Shown here: positions 33,011 through 45,217 of the stretch, one piece after another
Position numbering within the stretch: the first letter of the stretch is position 1
Layout: each line of letters opens with the position of its first letter
Assembly (NCBI GenBank): GCA_029204225.1
Contig: MU832630.1
Coordinates: 1 to 64,000 of the forward strand
Length of the DNA stretch: 64,000 nt
Source of the DNA: Diphasiastrum complanatum
Lineage: Eukaryota > Streptophyta > Lycopodiopsida > Lycopodiales > Lycopodiaceae
Direction: 5' to 3'
Position numbers and translations under genes: made by a program
Notes under the pieces: generated by a model
Told to the model about the DNA's origin: nothing
Seen by the model: only the letters and a program-made list of their open reading frames with translations
Database searches by the model: none

Positions 33011-34521
33011 ATACCTATTACATTGATAGTGGTGCGTCCAAGCACATGACTTCAAGTGGCTTTCAAAACTCAAGGAAACTCACAATGGTGATTAAGTTGG
33101 ACCAGCCGATGGCCAATTACTATCTGTTAAAGGACTTGGAGTGGTACAAGTGAAGTTAGCCAGTGGAAAGATAAAGCAGATAAGTAATGTGCAATATGTA
33201 CCTAGCTTAGCTAACAATCTACTATCTATTGGGACAATGGCTGATCAACAGCTCAAGGTTGAGTTTGACAGCGATAAATGTCTTGTCAAAGACATCAAGA
33301 ATCACTACAAAATGATTGCTATAGGAGCTAGAGTCAACGGGAATCGACTCTACAAATTGAATGTGAGGTCTTTTACTCAAGCTATGGTAAGCACTGTTGA
33401 TAGTCGAAGTGACCTTTGGCATCAAAGGTTTGGTCATATTAGTGCTCAAAGCTTGCAAATCCTTAAAAGAGGTAATCTAGTTGTTGGATTGTCTGATATC
33501 TCTTTTGAAAGAAAAATTTGTGAGGGTTCCATTTTGGGAAAACAACATAGAGAGAGAGAGAGAGAGAGATTTCCCAAAGATGGAGCAAGAAGAGCCAATG
33601 GCATTCTTGATCTTGTTCATAGTGATCAGTGTGGACCAATACAAACTAGGTCCATTAGTGGTTGTTACTATTTCATCCCATTCATTCATGACTATAATAG
33701 ACATATCTAGATTTACTTCATAAGCAAGAAATCTAATGCTTTTGCCAAGTTTAGAGAGTTCAAGGCTCTAGTTGAAAAACAAACAGGTTATTATATTAAG
33801 ACCCTCAGATCAGATGGTGGTGGTGAGTATTTTTCAACAGAGTTTAAGAGACAAACTACTGCAACCCTATTCACCACAACAGAATGGAGTTGCAGAATGG
33901 AAAAACAAATCCATTGTGGAGATGGCTAGGGCAATGCTTAAGAGCAAGGGTTTGCCAAATACTTTCTGGGTAGAAGCATGCAACACAGCTACTCATATCT
34001 TGAATCGGTGTCCTACGAAGTCTGTGGAGGGTAAGACACCTTATGAAGCTTTTACTAGAAAGAAACCTAATGTTTCTCATTTACGAGTATTTGGTTGTGA
34101 TACTTACGCTCATGTGCCTGATGAAAAATGAAAGAAGTTGGATGCAAAAGTTGTTAAGTGTATTTTCCTTGGATATGATGAAAGAGCCAAGGCATATAGG
34201 ATGTATGACACAAATGCACAAAAGATCGTGATTTCCAGATATGCTACTTTTGATGAGATGGGTCAAAATGACCAAATAAAATTGACAATTGATTCCTGTG
34301 ATGATAAAGCTAAAGTGCAAGTGAAGGAAGAAGTTGGTGTCGATATGGAAGAGCCAATGGACAAAGACAGGGTTAATAATGAGACTCCTAGGAGAGTGCC
34401 TAAGTGGTACTTGTCAGTAACAAGTGATGATAATCAGGGATATACTCCCGAATCAAGTGAGCGGGGAGAGCTTAGAAGATCAAGTGAAAATCGAAAACCT
34501 CCTACAAGATTAGAGAACTAG
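33011..34521 (+). pseudogene. Copia protease-integrase
   Basis: Protease YYIDSGASKHMTSSGFQNS with the intact DSG catalytic motif, then VQYVPSLANNLLSIGTMADQ, the pre-integrase HHCC part (LWHQRFGHISAQSL), LDLVHSDQCGP with the first catalytic Asp, [20 protein letters not shown] with the catalytic Glu region, GKTPYEAFTRKKPNVSHLRV, and the C-terminal KCIFLGYDERAKAYR. Frameshifts lie near 33140, 33710 and 33780-33830, and there is a stop near 34130. A GA microsatellite (33548-33570) lies inside the coding frame and inserts Arg-Glu repeats between GKQH and FPKDG, with the same frame kept on both sides. Confidence 0.93.
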
Positions 34522-34573
34522 TTGTTGACCTATCAAATGGGGATCTAAACCTATTGGATCTCATTACAAGCTT

Positions 34574-34756
34574 AAAGATATGATGGATTTCCTCTGACTT
34601 GAGCCATCATGCATCCAATTTGGGGCCTCTCCTCCAAACCTACAACAATATCCAAAACATCATTCATTTCAAGATGTGATTCCATCCTCACTTTCCACAA
34701 TGAATAATTGCTTGAGGTAAGCCTATCATTGCCTTCCAGCATGTATCCGTGGTGTG
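34574..34756 (-). pseudogene. Antisense gag fragment from another Copia family
   Basis: The minus strand encodes MLEGNDRLTSSNYSLWKVRM, then ESHLEMNDVLDIVVGLEERP, a Copia gag N-terminus unrelated in detail to this element's own gag. It replaces the expected IN-RT linker of the plus-strand element, between the linker frame ending at 34521 and RT starting near 34757. It therefore looks like a patch of foreign retroelement DNA inserted by repair or template switching. Confidence 0.8.
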
Positions 34757-35465
34757 CAACTATGGAAACAAAAATGGAAGCCATATCGAAAAATAGGACG
34801 TGGAATTTTTTGTTGAGCTACTTGATGGTAAGAAGCCTATCACTTGCAAATGGATTTATAAGATCAAATATGGAGCAAATGTGCAACTCAACAAGTACAA
34901 AGCACGGTTAGTTGTGAGAGGATTTGAGCAACAAGAAGGTATTGATTTTGAGGAAACCTTCGCACCCATAGCTAAGATGGTGACTATATGTTCTATCATT
35001 GCTATTTCTGCTTTCTATGGTTGGAAGATCCAGCAAATGGATGTTAAATATGTTTTTCTTAAAGGAGTGCTGGATGAAGAGGTGCACTTAGTACAACCTC
35101 AAGGATTTGTTGAGCCAGGGAGAAAGCATCTTGTTTGTAAGCTCAACAAAGCCATTTATGGATTGAAGCAAGCCCCACGAGCATGGTACTCTTGCATTGA
35201 TGAACACTTCAAGCGAAGGGGAATGGTAAGAGTGATGCTGATCCTAATCTTTACATTCTTAGGCAAGATTCAAATATATTGTTCATTGTCTTGTACGTGG
35301 ATGATTTGATTATTACAGGAAGTAATGAGAGGTCAATTGATATAATCAAATCAGATCTTTCCAATGCTTTTGACATGAGTGATCTAGGATTGATGCACTA
35401 TTGTCTTGGCATTGAAGTATGGCAAAAGGAAGACATGGTCTTTCTTACACAAAGCAAATATGCAT
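34757..35465 (+). pseudogene. Copia reverse transcriptase
   Basis: MEAISKNRTWNF, TCKWIYKIKYGANVQLNKYK, ARLVVRGFEQQEGIDFEETF, QQMDVKYVFLKGVLDEEVHL, NKAIYGLKQAPRAWYS and, after a frameshift near 35240, the catalytic LYVDDLIITGSN and LGLMHYCLGIEV. The essential palm residues are present, but the frame is broken and ends in a stop at 35466. Confidence 0.93.
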
Positions 35466-36230
35466 GAGATTTGTTTTATAAGTTCAATATGCAGGATTGT
35501 AAGCCTTTATGGATGTCAACATGAAGCTTACTGCATATGATGAATCTGAGAAAATGGATGCTTATTTGTATAGATAGTTGGTGGGTAGTTTGATTTATTT
35601 GACACACACACGACCTAATATTTCTTATGTTGTTGGTGTTGTTAGTCAATTTATACAAGATCCTAGTCAAGCACACTAGAAGTCTGCTAAACGTATTTTC
35701 AGATACATTTGAGGGACATTGAATTTTGGTTTGAAGTATGATCAGTCTGAAACGCCAATGTTGGTAGGTTATACAGAAGCCGATCGGGCAGGTAATATTG
35801 ATGACAGAAGATCTACTAGTGGTCATACATTCAGTTATGGTACAGTTGCAATTTCATGTAGCCGCAAAAAGCAACCTATAGTAGCCTTATCATCGACGAA
35901 AGCTAAATATCATCGAGCACTCAATAATGCTACACAATAAGTGGTATGGTTACGAAGATTGCTTGTGAATTTAGGTCAATCACAGGTGGATGCGACTACT
36001 ATATCTTGCAATAATCAAAGTTGCATTCACCTTGCCAAAAATCTAGTTTTACATGCTCAAACCAAGCACATCAAAATACACTACCATTTTGTTAGAGAAA
36101 ATTCTTGTTGGAGCCACTGATCTTGTTTTTTGTAAATGTGAAGATCAAATGGCAGATATATTTACTAAGTCATTAGGTAGATGTAAATTTGAGAGGCAGG
36201 AATAGGAAAATGTAATTTTATCATTGAGGA
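35466..36230 (+). pseudogene. Copia RNase H and PPT
   Basis: The RT connection (VGSLIYLTHTRPNISYVVGV) leads to RNase H (VGYTEADRAGNIDDRRSTSG, IVALSSTKAKYHRALNNATQ, SCNNQSCIHLAKN, TKHIKIHYHFVRE). Stops interrupt it at several points. The purine tract GAGGAAGAG ends immediately before the 3' LTR at 36235. Confidence 0.9.
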
Positions 36231-36234
36231 AGAG

Positions 36235-36449
36235 TGTTAGAAATCAATGATAAACTTCATTGTTACTGTTTATGACGTACATTAATGTTGACAACTATTA
36301 CCAGTTGTCATTAGCCGTAGGTTAGTCTACTCTATTAGTCTACTCATAGGTTTTCTCTCTCAATCAGGGTTCAGGATTCATTTGTACATTTGACATTCAG
36401 TATGATGTAGTGTGATAGTGCGTGTTCTTCTTCCGCCTTCTTGTGGTGA
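36235..36449 (+). mobile_element. 3' LTR of near-complete Copia element
   Basis: TGTTAGAAATCAATGATAAA at its start, right after the polypurine tract. It pairs with 31506-31728 and gives an element of about 4.95 kb. Confidence 0.9.
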
Positions 36450-37917
36450 TTGCTTATGGTGAATGCTTGATGTTGCATATCTGATTATTGACAAAAACTA
36501 CAAGGATTCCAACCCAAAAGCCCAACCAGGCAACTCATTCATCCCAATACATATCCTTGGTCTAGGCCAAGGCTATTATGATTGTAACCTCCTCCTAAAA
36601 CTTCTTTGTAGACAATCTATGGTATAATGTGATGCTTGAATCTCTTTCGAATGTCAAGATTCATAATACGTAGACAAATATGTCATGTCACTCTTGATGC
36701 TTATAACTAAACTTTGATTCTTTGACTACCTTTCTTTTTTTGGAAAATACTAAAAAATAAAATAAATTCACGTAAATTAAAAGTAGAAACATCAAGCTAA
36801 ATTTGTTGAATAAGGCATAGGAATCTAATTGGACTTTTATTTGGAATTACATATCGTTGTAGAGTTTAATCTTGTTTAAGAATACATAGTAAAATGCATA
36901 TAACAATATGTTACATGATCAAATGGAGAACCTGGTGCATATTGTCTAGTAATCACCAAAACCAACCTCCCCTATTTCTCCTTAAAAGATTTTCAAGTAA
37001 CATTCTCAATACCTATTCCTGAGCCTTCAATCAACCATGGGAAAAGCAACAACAAGGAAGTTTAAATGTCAAAAAGTGAGAATGTCATTGCTACTACCTA
37101 GCAAATTCCTTGTAAATACTATTGTTATCCAAACCTACTCTTCTCTTAATAACCAAAACAATGTTGACAAGTTCATATCCTATCAATCTAAAAGTAGGGA
37201 ATTATAATGAATAACCACTCATTTAATGATTTTGATTGGGATAATAAAAGTTAAATTGGTTGGGATTTATTGCTTCATTGAGATTTTAGTATTGTAGGAT
37301 AATGTGTCTTGACTAGATTTATGAACAGTTTGTTGAAAGCTCTCATCAAATCAATGTTTTATTATAATTATTCTTCTTGACCAACTCTAGGAGGCTTGGT
37401 CTCATAAGAGAATTAACCAACTTTGAAATATAGTTATTTAGTAATAAGAGCTAGTTTCTTTTTAAATCTATTCTAGTAAGAGAAAAGAGTTTGGGAAAGT
37501 TGACATTTTTGGCCTCATGAACACTCATGATTGTGGTTGGCCAAGGAAGTTTGCTCAAAAGTCAATGGTTAAGGAAGAGCGTAAAAATTTTGATGACTTC
37601 TTTTAGTAATGATAAGTGATTTAAGTTTTGGTTCTCAACCATCAATATTTTTGCATGTAGAATTGTGAATCTAATTTTTTCTTAATATAAAGTGAATACA
37701 CTATCATACATACTTGTAACGTTTTAGGCGCTACCTTTCACATCAAGTTTTTAGCATCCTTACTTAAACAACATGCACACATAGTCTTGAGTGTTCATGT
37801 CTCATCCTTTACATAAGGGAGTGGCCTTTCTAGAGACCTTTACAGTAGTTCAGATAATTTTCTAAGTTACATTTTGCCCTAATATGCTAGTCATTGTAAG
37901 AATAAGCATATATGTAG
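36450..37917. other. No recognisable gene
   Basis: A/T-rich sequence without a coding block or clear repeat structure that I can support. Confidence 0.45.
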
Positions 37918-38145
37918 TGTTAAGTGTGAAGTAGGGTTAGGTTTAGGGCTTAACTAGGAGCATTTACCTATTTTTTTTAGGAGCTCATTCTTGTATATAA
38001 GTCTATTTTTCTAATAGAAGAATGCATAACAGAGGTATTGTTTCTACAGGTCACTCGTTCTACTTCTCCTCTCTTGTTTCAGTGTGTGAGCTTGTTTTGC
38101 TTTCTCTCTTCTCCAAAGATCCTGGTTGTGCTATTTTTGCTAACA
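37918..38145 (+). mobile_element. 5' LTR of deleted Copia element
   Basis: A 228-bp LTR starting TGTTAAGTGTGAAG and ending CTAACA, with TGTATATAAG (near 37993) as a probable TATA box, directly before a tRNA-Met primer site. Confidence 0.7.
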
Positions 38146-38147
38146 TT

Positions 38148-38159
38148 TGGTATCAGAGC
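38148..38159 (+). other. tRNA-Met primer binding site
   Basis: TGGTATCAGAGC, a perfect match, two bases after the LTR CA end. Confidence 0.95.
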
Positions 38160-38699
38160 GTGCATTTAAGTGAGGAGGAAAGCTTCTCTACTAGCAAACT
38201 TCTACCAGTGAGTTTTTTAGTGTCTAGCTACGTTTGGAGAAGGCAATCTTCTATTCATCATATTCTGTGCTAGTAAACTTCTATCGGTGAAGTTTTTGGT
38301 GTATAACAGTGTTTGGAGTTGCATTCAAGTAGCAAAAGCAATGCAGCTTGTGACTGTGATCTTGACATTCTTGTGTGACCTTTGTGTGGCAAAGAAGGGT
38401 TTACTCAGCCTTTGGGAGTAGCAAAGTCCTTGCTTAGGCCATTGTTCATTGTGTCAAGTCTTTGGATCAAATCTTAGTCTTCATACTTTTCACATTATTG
38501 ATCTTTGTTTTTTGAACGATCACACACTTTGAAATCTTTGCATAAGTGGGAAATCTAGAATATTCTCCTTGAAAATTAGAATATTCTTCTTAGTTTTCAT
38601 CTTATCCGTACGAATATCGTTTCAACGTGCGAAAGCCCAAAAAGATCACGGGAGGTTGTACATCTGTGCGTCGAATCGATATTGCATGTGCATATATCG
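38160..38699 (+). mobile_element. Copia leader with about 80-bp duplicated unit
   Basis: Contains CTAG.AAACTTCTA duplicated near 38194 and 38271, and an 80-bp spaced pair of ATATCGTTTCAA (38613 and 38693) related to the 84-bp array in the leader of the other Copia element. Confidence 0.6.
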
Positions 38700-39326
38700 T
38701 TTCAATGCGTGGACAGCCAGTTAGAGTACCAGAGTTCGTACCTTCAAGGCTCACTTATGCTGAAAAGGGTAAGCAAATAGTTGCTATAAATAAATTTGCT
38801 CTCCTAACCTCTTTTGATGAACCTACATGTGTAGATGAAGCAAGGAACAAAGAGGAGTGGATCCAAGCAATGGATCTTGATTATCAAGCTCTTATGAAGA
38901 ATGAAACATGGAGATTGGTGGAGTTACCTAAGGACAAGAAAGCTATTGGATGCAAATGGATCTTCAAGGTGAAGACAAACCAAGATGGATCTATCAACAA
39001 GTACAAGGCAAGGTTGGTGGCAAAAGGATATGCTCAAGAACATGGTATTGACTATATATAGTCTATGATGAAACCTTTGCACTCGTGGAAAAGATGGTAA
39101 GCGTTCGGGTCATCATCTCTATTTATACACTTTTTGGATGGGATCTATGGAAATTGGATATCGCAAATGCTTTTTGAATGGTGATCTTGAGGAGGAAGTG
39201 TACATGGAGCAACCCGAGAGCTACATGTCACCAACAAAGCCAAATTATGTGTGTTTTCTACAAAAGAGCTTATATGGCTTGAAGCATGCACCAAGGAGTT
39301 GGTATGCTAAGCTTAACACTTTTTTT
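38700..39326 (+). pseudogene. Copia RT fragment after internal deletion
   Basis: The leader passes directly into the IN-RT linker and RT: WIQAMDLDYQALMKNETWRL, GCKWIFKVKTNQDGSINKYK, KARLVAKGYAQEHGIDY, then a stop/frameshift near 39060, then LWKLDIANAFLNGDLEEEVY and KSLYGLKHAPRSWYAKLNTF. Gag, protease and integrase are missing. The copy ends at 39326, before YVDD, where another LTR begins. Confidence 0.9.
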
Positions 39327-40168
39327 TGTCAAAAATCAGAGAATAAGACTCAATTAGATCTACAAAAGAGTGATTGGCAAGTTGGAATATTGATCTATCT
39401 CCAAACTAGCATCCAAAACTAGCTTTTACTTGACAATTTCTACACATCCAAGCAAGAACAATAAAAAATAATGATCAAAAGCCTTCACATGTGTGAATTA
39501 TAGTAGTTGTACGACCTTATAACAGAAAAACAATGATTACTTAAATTATTAAGCATTCATTCACAAAGAACATGCCTAATAGAGTGAAAACACTTAGATT
39601 GCTCCCAAATCAATGTCTTTCTTCATGATGATACCTCAAAGTGGATCCATCATGGATTAAATACAAAATCATCATACTCTCTCTCTAAGCCACTTCCAGC
39701 ACGTGTGAGACAGGTCATAGTGCTTATCCATATCCACTTTGGCTAAGATTCCATTAATTTGCCACATCATCATTGGTGGCTAGTGTTGACCTTCTAGATT
39801 CCTACAATCTAGAGATAACTCCTACAATTTAGGAGATTTGACATTTGACTAAAATAACATCTATATACAATGGATCTAAACTTTATGATTGACATTTCAC
39901 ATGTGAAAGACCACTCCTATCCATGTGATATAGCATTTTTTACCACTAAAATGGTGCCAAGTGGCATAATACTACTAAACTAGTTTTTGGCCAATTTAAC
40001 CACTAGTTTCCAAATTAAATGATATGTACAACCTATATGATCTATCTAAATTACTTAGTTACAGATTCCACACGTGGGAACAGGCTCCACACATGTCTAA
40101 TAATGATAGGTACAAGTCATCATGGTATTCACAAGATTTGATCAAGTTAGCTTTCGCAAATTCTAACA
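39327..40168 (-). mobile_element. Putative LTR (minus)
   Basis: TG at 39327 and CA at 40168. On the minus strand it is preceded by GTTTTGAGGAG, a fair polypurine tract, then TGTTAGAATTTGCG. Length 842 bp. It cuts the RT fragment on its left. No second copy was found. Confidence 0.45.
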
Positions 40169-40579
40169 CTCCTCAAAACTAACTTGATAAAAGCATGATG
40201 ATCTTAAGCTTGGGCTGAATTGGTCTTCAAATATGGATCCTTGATAGTTCAAAGATGTGATGATCAGTCTATGAGTTTGATGAAGATCTGAGATCACCAT
40301 ATCTATGATAGTGCCTCCTTGATGTTGACTCCTTTGATGAACTTGGGAGTTTTGCACCATCCTACCTTTCTTGCCTTTGATTTCTTCCAAGCTTGAAGAA
40401 GATATTGCTTATAATCATACCATGAACGAGTGACAATGAAATGATGAACGATTAATACTTGTTGTCATTTGTGTAACTCTACTAGACACAAAACAATATT
40501 TTGTTCATTTAATCCCAGGATTATCCAACAAAAGTATCATAAGTATGGTTATTGTGAAGGACAAAAATGGAACGCTCCA
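40169..40579 (-). mobile_element. Interior flank of the minus LTR
   Basis: Non-coding sequence upstream (minus) of the purine tract. The 75-codon minus frame at 40163-40390 has no domain that I recognise. Confidence 0.3.
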
Positions 40580-41480
40580 GAGGGTAAGGTGCATGGATTT
40601 GGTTATCCAGAATAGTTAGTTACTTGCTCTGCCAGTACAGCAAGCACCTGAAGCCAATATGATGGAGCCGAAAGTTTCATCAAGTTAAGATCAATGAAAA
40701 TACGCTTTAGAGCAAGATCTTGTACCACATGAGCTATATACAATCTATGTTGCTGCACAACAACAATCGCTATTTAGACAATGGGCAATCGATTGCTTCG
40801 GGTGTGGAGAAAATCATCGTATAGCAGCTCACTCCATTTTGTCGTGAATGTGGATATGGAAATTGCTAAAAGGACTGTCCAGCCAGACCAAAAGTTCCAA
40901 CTATACTAGCTCCAGTGGACATGATTTCCATTAGAAACTAAGACCAGCAGTTTGGCCCACCCCACGGAAAGCCAGTGAACCAACTGTACCAGCTCACAAG
41001 AGCTCAAAAGTAAAAAGAAGCTGTACTTGGTCTACAATCTACAAAATCTATACCAGTCAATGATCAATCTTTCATATGTGGAGTATATCCAAACCTACAG
41101 TCAAAGAAAACGAAATAAAAAAATATGAGGTAGTGGATTAAAAACCTTTGAGAGGAAGAAGCATGAGAGAATGCTAGAGTCGTTGTTGTGAATACTCATG
41201 TGCCAGTTGTATCAGTGGAATTACCTTATCCTATGCAAAAATCTCATCAAAAAACCGATGTGAATACTCAATTACATCAACATGAAGAACCATTCAAGAT
41301 TACAGAACTAGAGATCCCACAAACAGTGTTAATTGTGAATATCCTTTCAAGTTATATGGATATCACTCTGGGTGAGTTATTGTAGTTGATACCTCACACC
41401 AGATAAGTACTATCAGATAGATTGACCAAGTTCAAGACGTAGATGCCTAGCTCCTTCATGCTCAAACCTTAGACAATTAT
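40580..41480 (+). pseudogene. Gypsy gag C-terminal remnant
   Basis: The plus strand contains CFGCGENHRIAAHS near 40796 and CRECGYGNC, stop, KDCPARPK near 40852, two decayed zinc knuckles followed by Pro-rich sequence and a frame at 41188-41385 (EEPFKITELEIPQTVLIVNI) as in gag-protease linkers. Many stops. Confidence 0.6.
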
Positions 41481-41614
41481 TTTTCTAGGCATGTACACTA
41501 CTAGAATAGATTTACTTGTACATTCATACATAATTTAATATAGTCTGCATTCATCAAATGTAAATGTATCTTGTGTGAATTGTTGATACTATTTCTACTT
41601 TCATTGTAAATCGA

Positions 41615-42450
41615 ATGTTCCAATCAATATCATGCACCAAGTGCATATTTCTTGGATATCCATTAGATTTTAGGGCCTATAAAGTCTATAGTTTGCAAGT
41701 TGGTAAGATATTTGTTAGCAAATATGTAGTCTTCTTAGAAGATAAATTTCATGACTTCAAAATGAAGAAGCATGAATTTGTTTATGGTTCTAACGTTGTC
41801 TGCCAATGTCAAAGGCATTCCTATCTCGAATCCATCCACTTCACATTATGTGTCTTGTCATTCACCTTTTGACTTGGATCATGAAAACAACCAACAATTT
41901 GAAGATAATGGCGAATGATGCATACACTAGAAAAATTTTCTCCTTGAGATTTCTAGACAACATTTGAATAATCTTTTACTATTCAAGATGCATTGTCTAG
42001 TGTGTATCTTGAAAAGTGAAAAGCATTGATGAATAATGAATACAATTCACTATATAAGAATCAGACTTGGACTCTTGTCAATTCCCCTACCAAAAGGATG
42101 ATCATCAAGTGCAAGTGGATTTTCAAAATGATGTATAATTCAATGGCTCCATTTTCAAATTGAAGGCAAGACTTGTAGCCAAAGGCTACTCACAGTTACT
42201 AGGCATTGATTACACAAATACTTTTAGTTTTGTTGTTAAACTTTCATCTATTCGAACCTTGTTGACAATTGCAACAGCAGAAGACCTTGAAATATACATA
42301 TGGATGTATAAAATGCATTCTTAAATGGTTTCATCCATGAAGATATTTATATGCAACAACCCAAAGGCTACGTCATTTAAGGCCTTCAAGATCAAGTTTG
42401 TAACATTCAAGAAGTTTTCTATGGACTCAAACAAGCACCCCCCCGGCTTG
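41615..42450 (+). pseudogene. Copia integrase end and RT remnant
   Basis: KCIFLGYPLDFRAYKVYSLQ then FVSKYVVFLEDKFHDF is the integrase C-terminus. After a broken stretch, RT blocks NAFLNGFIHEDIYMQQPKGY and VFYGLKQAP (near 42320-42440) appear with frameshifts. The copy ends near 42450. Confidence 0.85.
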
Positions 42451-42464
42451 GTTTCAACAATCTA

Positions 42465-44140
42465 GTAGTAGGGCGACCTCAGGGAGATGGGAGGCAACAA
42501 CTAAAACCTCATATAAATGATGAAAAGTTTTCAAGAAATCTATTTTTTGCCAACTAGGATTTCAGGCGTGGAAAAAACTTTGAATTCTCAAAGTAGGAGA
42601 CAAAATTTGAAGTTGTAAATTGCTATTGTAGGGCACCAGAGCAAGGCGAGATAGTTCCAAGGAGGCTGTGCTTGATCATGGAGGAGACAATCAAAGACCT
42701 GAGGCTATATATATATATATATATATCAAAAGTCCATTTTTCTAAGAAAGTTGAAAGGGTGGAGCACAAGACATGTCATGTGCACCAAATTGGAGTGAGT
42801 GCACAGCATCTACGTGGCATTAGCGGCTTCATCAGCGTGTTTTAGCTCATAGAATCATCCAAATTCATTCGATCAAGCCTTCCAAACAACAATAGTGGAG
42901 ATTGAGTCATTGTGAGTCGTTGGATGTAGAAAAATTGTTGGATGAGGCTTGAAGGGGTCTGAAGGGCCATTTTGAAATTTCTACATTTCAAAAATTTTAA
43001 GTAAAGTCCTTGAAGAGAGCCAAAATTTAGATTGGCCTTTTCTTCATCAAAAACCTTCAAGTCAATTCAGAAAGCTCCTAATATTGCTTTGGGGGCTAAG
43101 GAACTTCGTTATTAACCAAATGAAAGGTTGTGACCCCTCTAACGAAGGGCACCCAGATTATACCTACTAGTACCGTAGGCAAACATAGTGTTAACCATGG
43201 AAAAAACATTCAATGGTTCTCCAAAACTATTTCTCTTTCAAAGACCTTCTAGTGCAGAATATGGTGACGGACGACATTGTGCGTTTTGTAGAATTTTTGT
43301 TTGCAAACACCTAAGCGTTAGGGGCCTAGTGACATTGAATTGGTGCACATTGAAGTTCCTTTGGAAGTAGTAATTACTACCCATGAACCTTGGATAGTGT
43401 CATTGAAGGACTATTGACATCTATCTAGTTCAAGTAACTTAATTGCTGATTGTGAACTATTTTCCTATGTTAACAGTGGTTAAATTGAGAGATATTGAAT
43501 GTGGTATTCAGATTTGCTTGACTCCATGTGAATTTCTATCATGATTTAGATAGGTCAGTTCCTCAAAGGTATGGACTTCTTGGATTAATAAAGAAAATCT
43601 TGGGAGGTCTTCTTTATAGCATATCCTAGGTTTTATCAAAGTTGATATGACATCTTTTGAAACTTGTTAAGTTTCTCATAACAAGAGGGAGGTAATAATA
43701 AGAAGTTTATCTAGGTGAAACAATTGTGACATAGATTCTGAAAGGAATCTATTATATGTTCACATATGGACCTTTCTCAAAATCTAAATTGATAGAATTG
43801 TTGAGTTACTATTAAAATTTTCTAAGGATTGTGAAAATCAATCTGGTTAGAAGATGGGGGGAGATGTAAACTCATAAGAGTCAATTCATGAACAATGATG
43901 ATGGATACATAGATATGACTTATTTTTGTACTATTTGAAACTTGTTGATGGCGAATATGATGGATTTGTGTCTAGATTTGAGAGTTCTATTATAGGTAAT
44001 TGATTGTTGGATCTAGGCTTATATTTTTTACTGGGTGAGGCAGTCGACTAATCTTAGTGGAGAACTAGGATACGTATGATGCAAGGAGTGAAATTGATTG
44101 TTAATAGTATATTCATATCACCAAGTAGGATTAGCAGTTT
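42465..44140. other. No recognisable gene
   Basis: Contains a (TA)n tract at 42706-42726. The short open frames (42842-43060 minus, 43188-43370 plus) have no domain that I recognise. Confidence 0.45.
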
Positions 44141-44144
44141 GAAA

Positions 44145-44480
44145 CTATGTTCTTAAGGCTTCCCAAGCTCCTCTAGCAGTCACCGCATCACTTATATGGG
44201 CAATCACATGATCTTTCACAGAAAGGTTGATCAAAGATAGTGCTCTTTGCGCCTTTCTATCATAGGCCTTCATGTTAGCTAGAGTGGTATTCGGCCTCAC
44301 CTCTATGCCTGCAACAATATCCCACAGCTCCTTCTCCATGAGTGGTGTTCAACCTCACCTTGATGCCTGCAATGATGTCTCATAGCTCTTTCTCCATGAA
44401 AATGCTCTTCATTTTGAACTTCCAGATGTTGTAGTTGCAAGCCCCATCCAACTAGCTTGCCTCGTCCAAAATCGCCTCAT
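44145..44480 (-). pseudogene. Copia gag fragment with 58-bp tandem duplication
   Basis: The minus strand reads a gag start (near 44460) and MEKELWDIVAGIEVRPNTTL, DRKAQRALSLINLSVKDHVI, as in Copia gag. Bases 44282-44339 are repeated at 44340-44397 with several substitutions. 58 is not a multiple of three, so the duplication breaks the frame. It abuts a different Copia copy on its right. Confidence 0.85.
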
Positions 44481-44499
44481 TGATGTTGACCATGCTCAA

Positions 44500-45217
44500 A
44501 ATGCCCAAAACTGCACCTATAAGCTCAAAAAGAACTAGTTAAGTAGATTTCTTGGTATTCCACTCCTTGGACTTGAGTGAATCCTTTAGCCACTAGTCGT
44601 GCTTTCCATTTCGCGATGGAACCATCAGAGTTGATCTTCTTCTTGAAGATCCACTTGGTGTCAATAACCCTCTTGTGAGTGGAGAAGTTGACCAGTGTCT
44701 AGGTCTGGTTCGTCAAAAGTGAGTTGTACTTCACAGTGTCCTTGGAGTTGATTGCTTTGTCTAGGCTCTTTGGATCTCCAGATAAAGTCCAGAATGATTG
44801 AGGTGTATACCTCTCAAGAACTGTTCGAAGACTGTTCAAGTTCTTGAAAATCTTCGAACAATCGATTGACCAGTTTGGAATGGTGTCTCTTCTTGAATTT
44901 GTCCAGATTTGCTCAAGCTAGCTTGATTTGGTCTGGTAACAGGTGCTGTCGGCTGCTCGTCGGCTTTTGCAGCTGTAGCTGCAAGTTCTATGGAAGAGAC
45001 ATTACGGGTGGAAGATTATGTTGTGTATAATAGGATGAAATGACACATCATATGCAAATGGCTGTTTGAAGTCGTATGATGTATCTTCTTTGAAGATTAC
45101 ATCCCTGGAGACAAATGCTACATTGGTGGATGCATCATAAACTTTATAAGCTTTACGTTCATCAGGATAGCCAATGAAGATGCATTTATTAGACCTCTCG
45201 TCCAGTTTCTTCCTAAG
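44500..45217 (-). pseudogene. Copia IN-RT linker and RT start
   Basis: Minus-strand frames read the RT opening (NQT, stop, TLVNFSTHKRVIDTKWIFKK; then SIAKWKARLVAK) and, further right, the integrase tail. It is the same family as the plus copies at 54.3-61.4 kb, where TWTLVDFPTHKRVIDTK occurs. The copy is cut near 44500 before the palm motifs. Confidence 0.8.
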
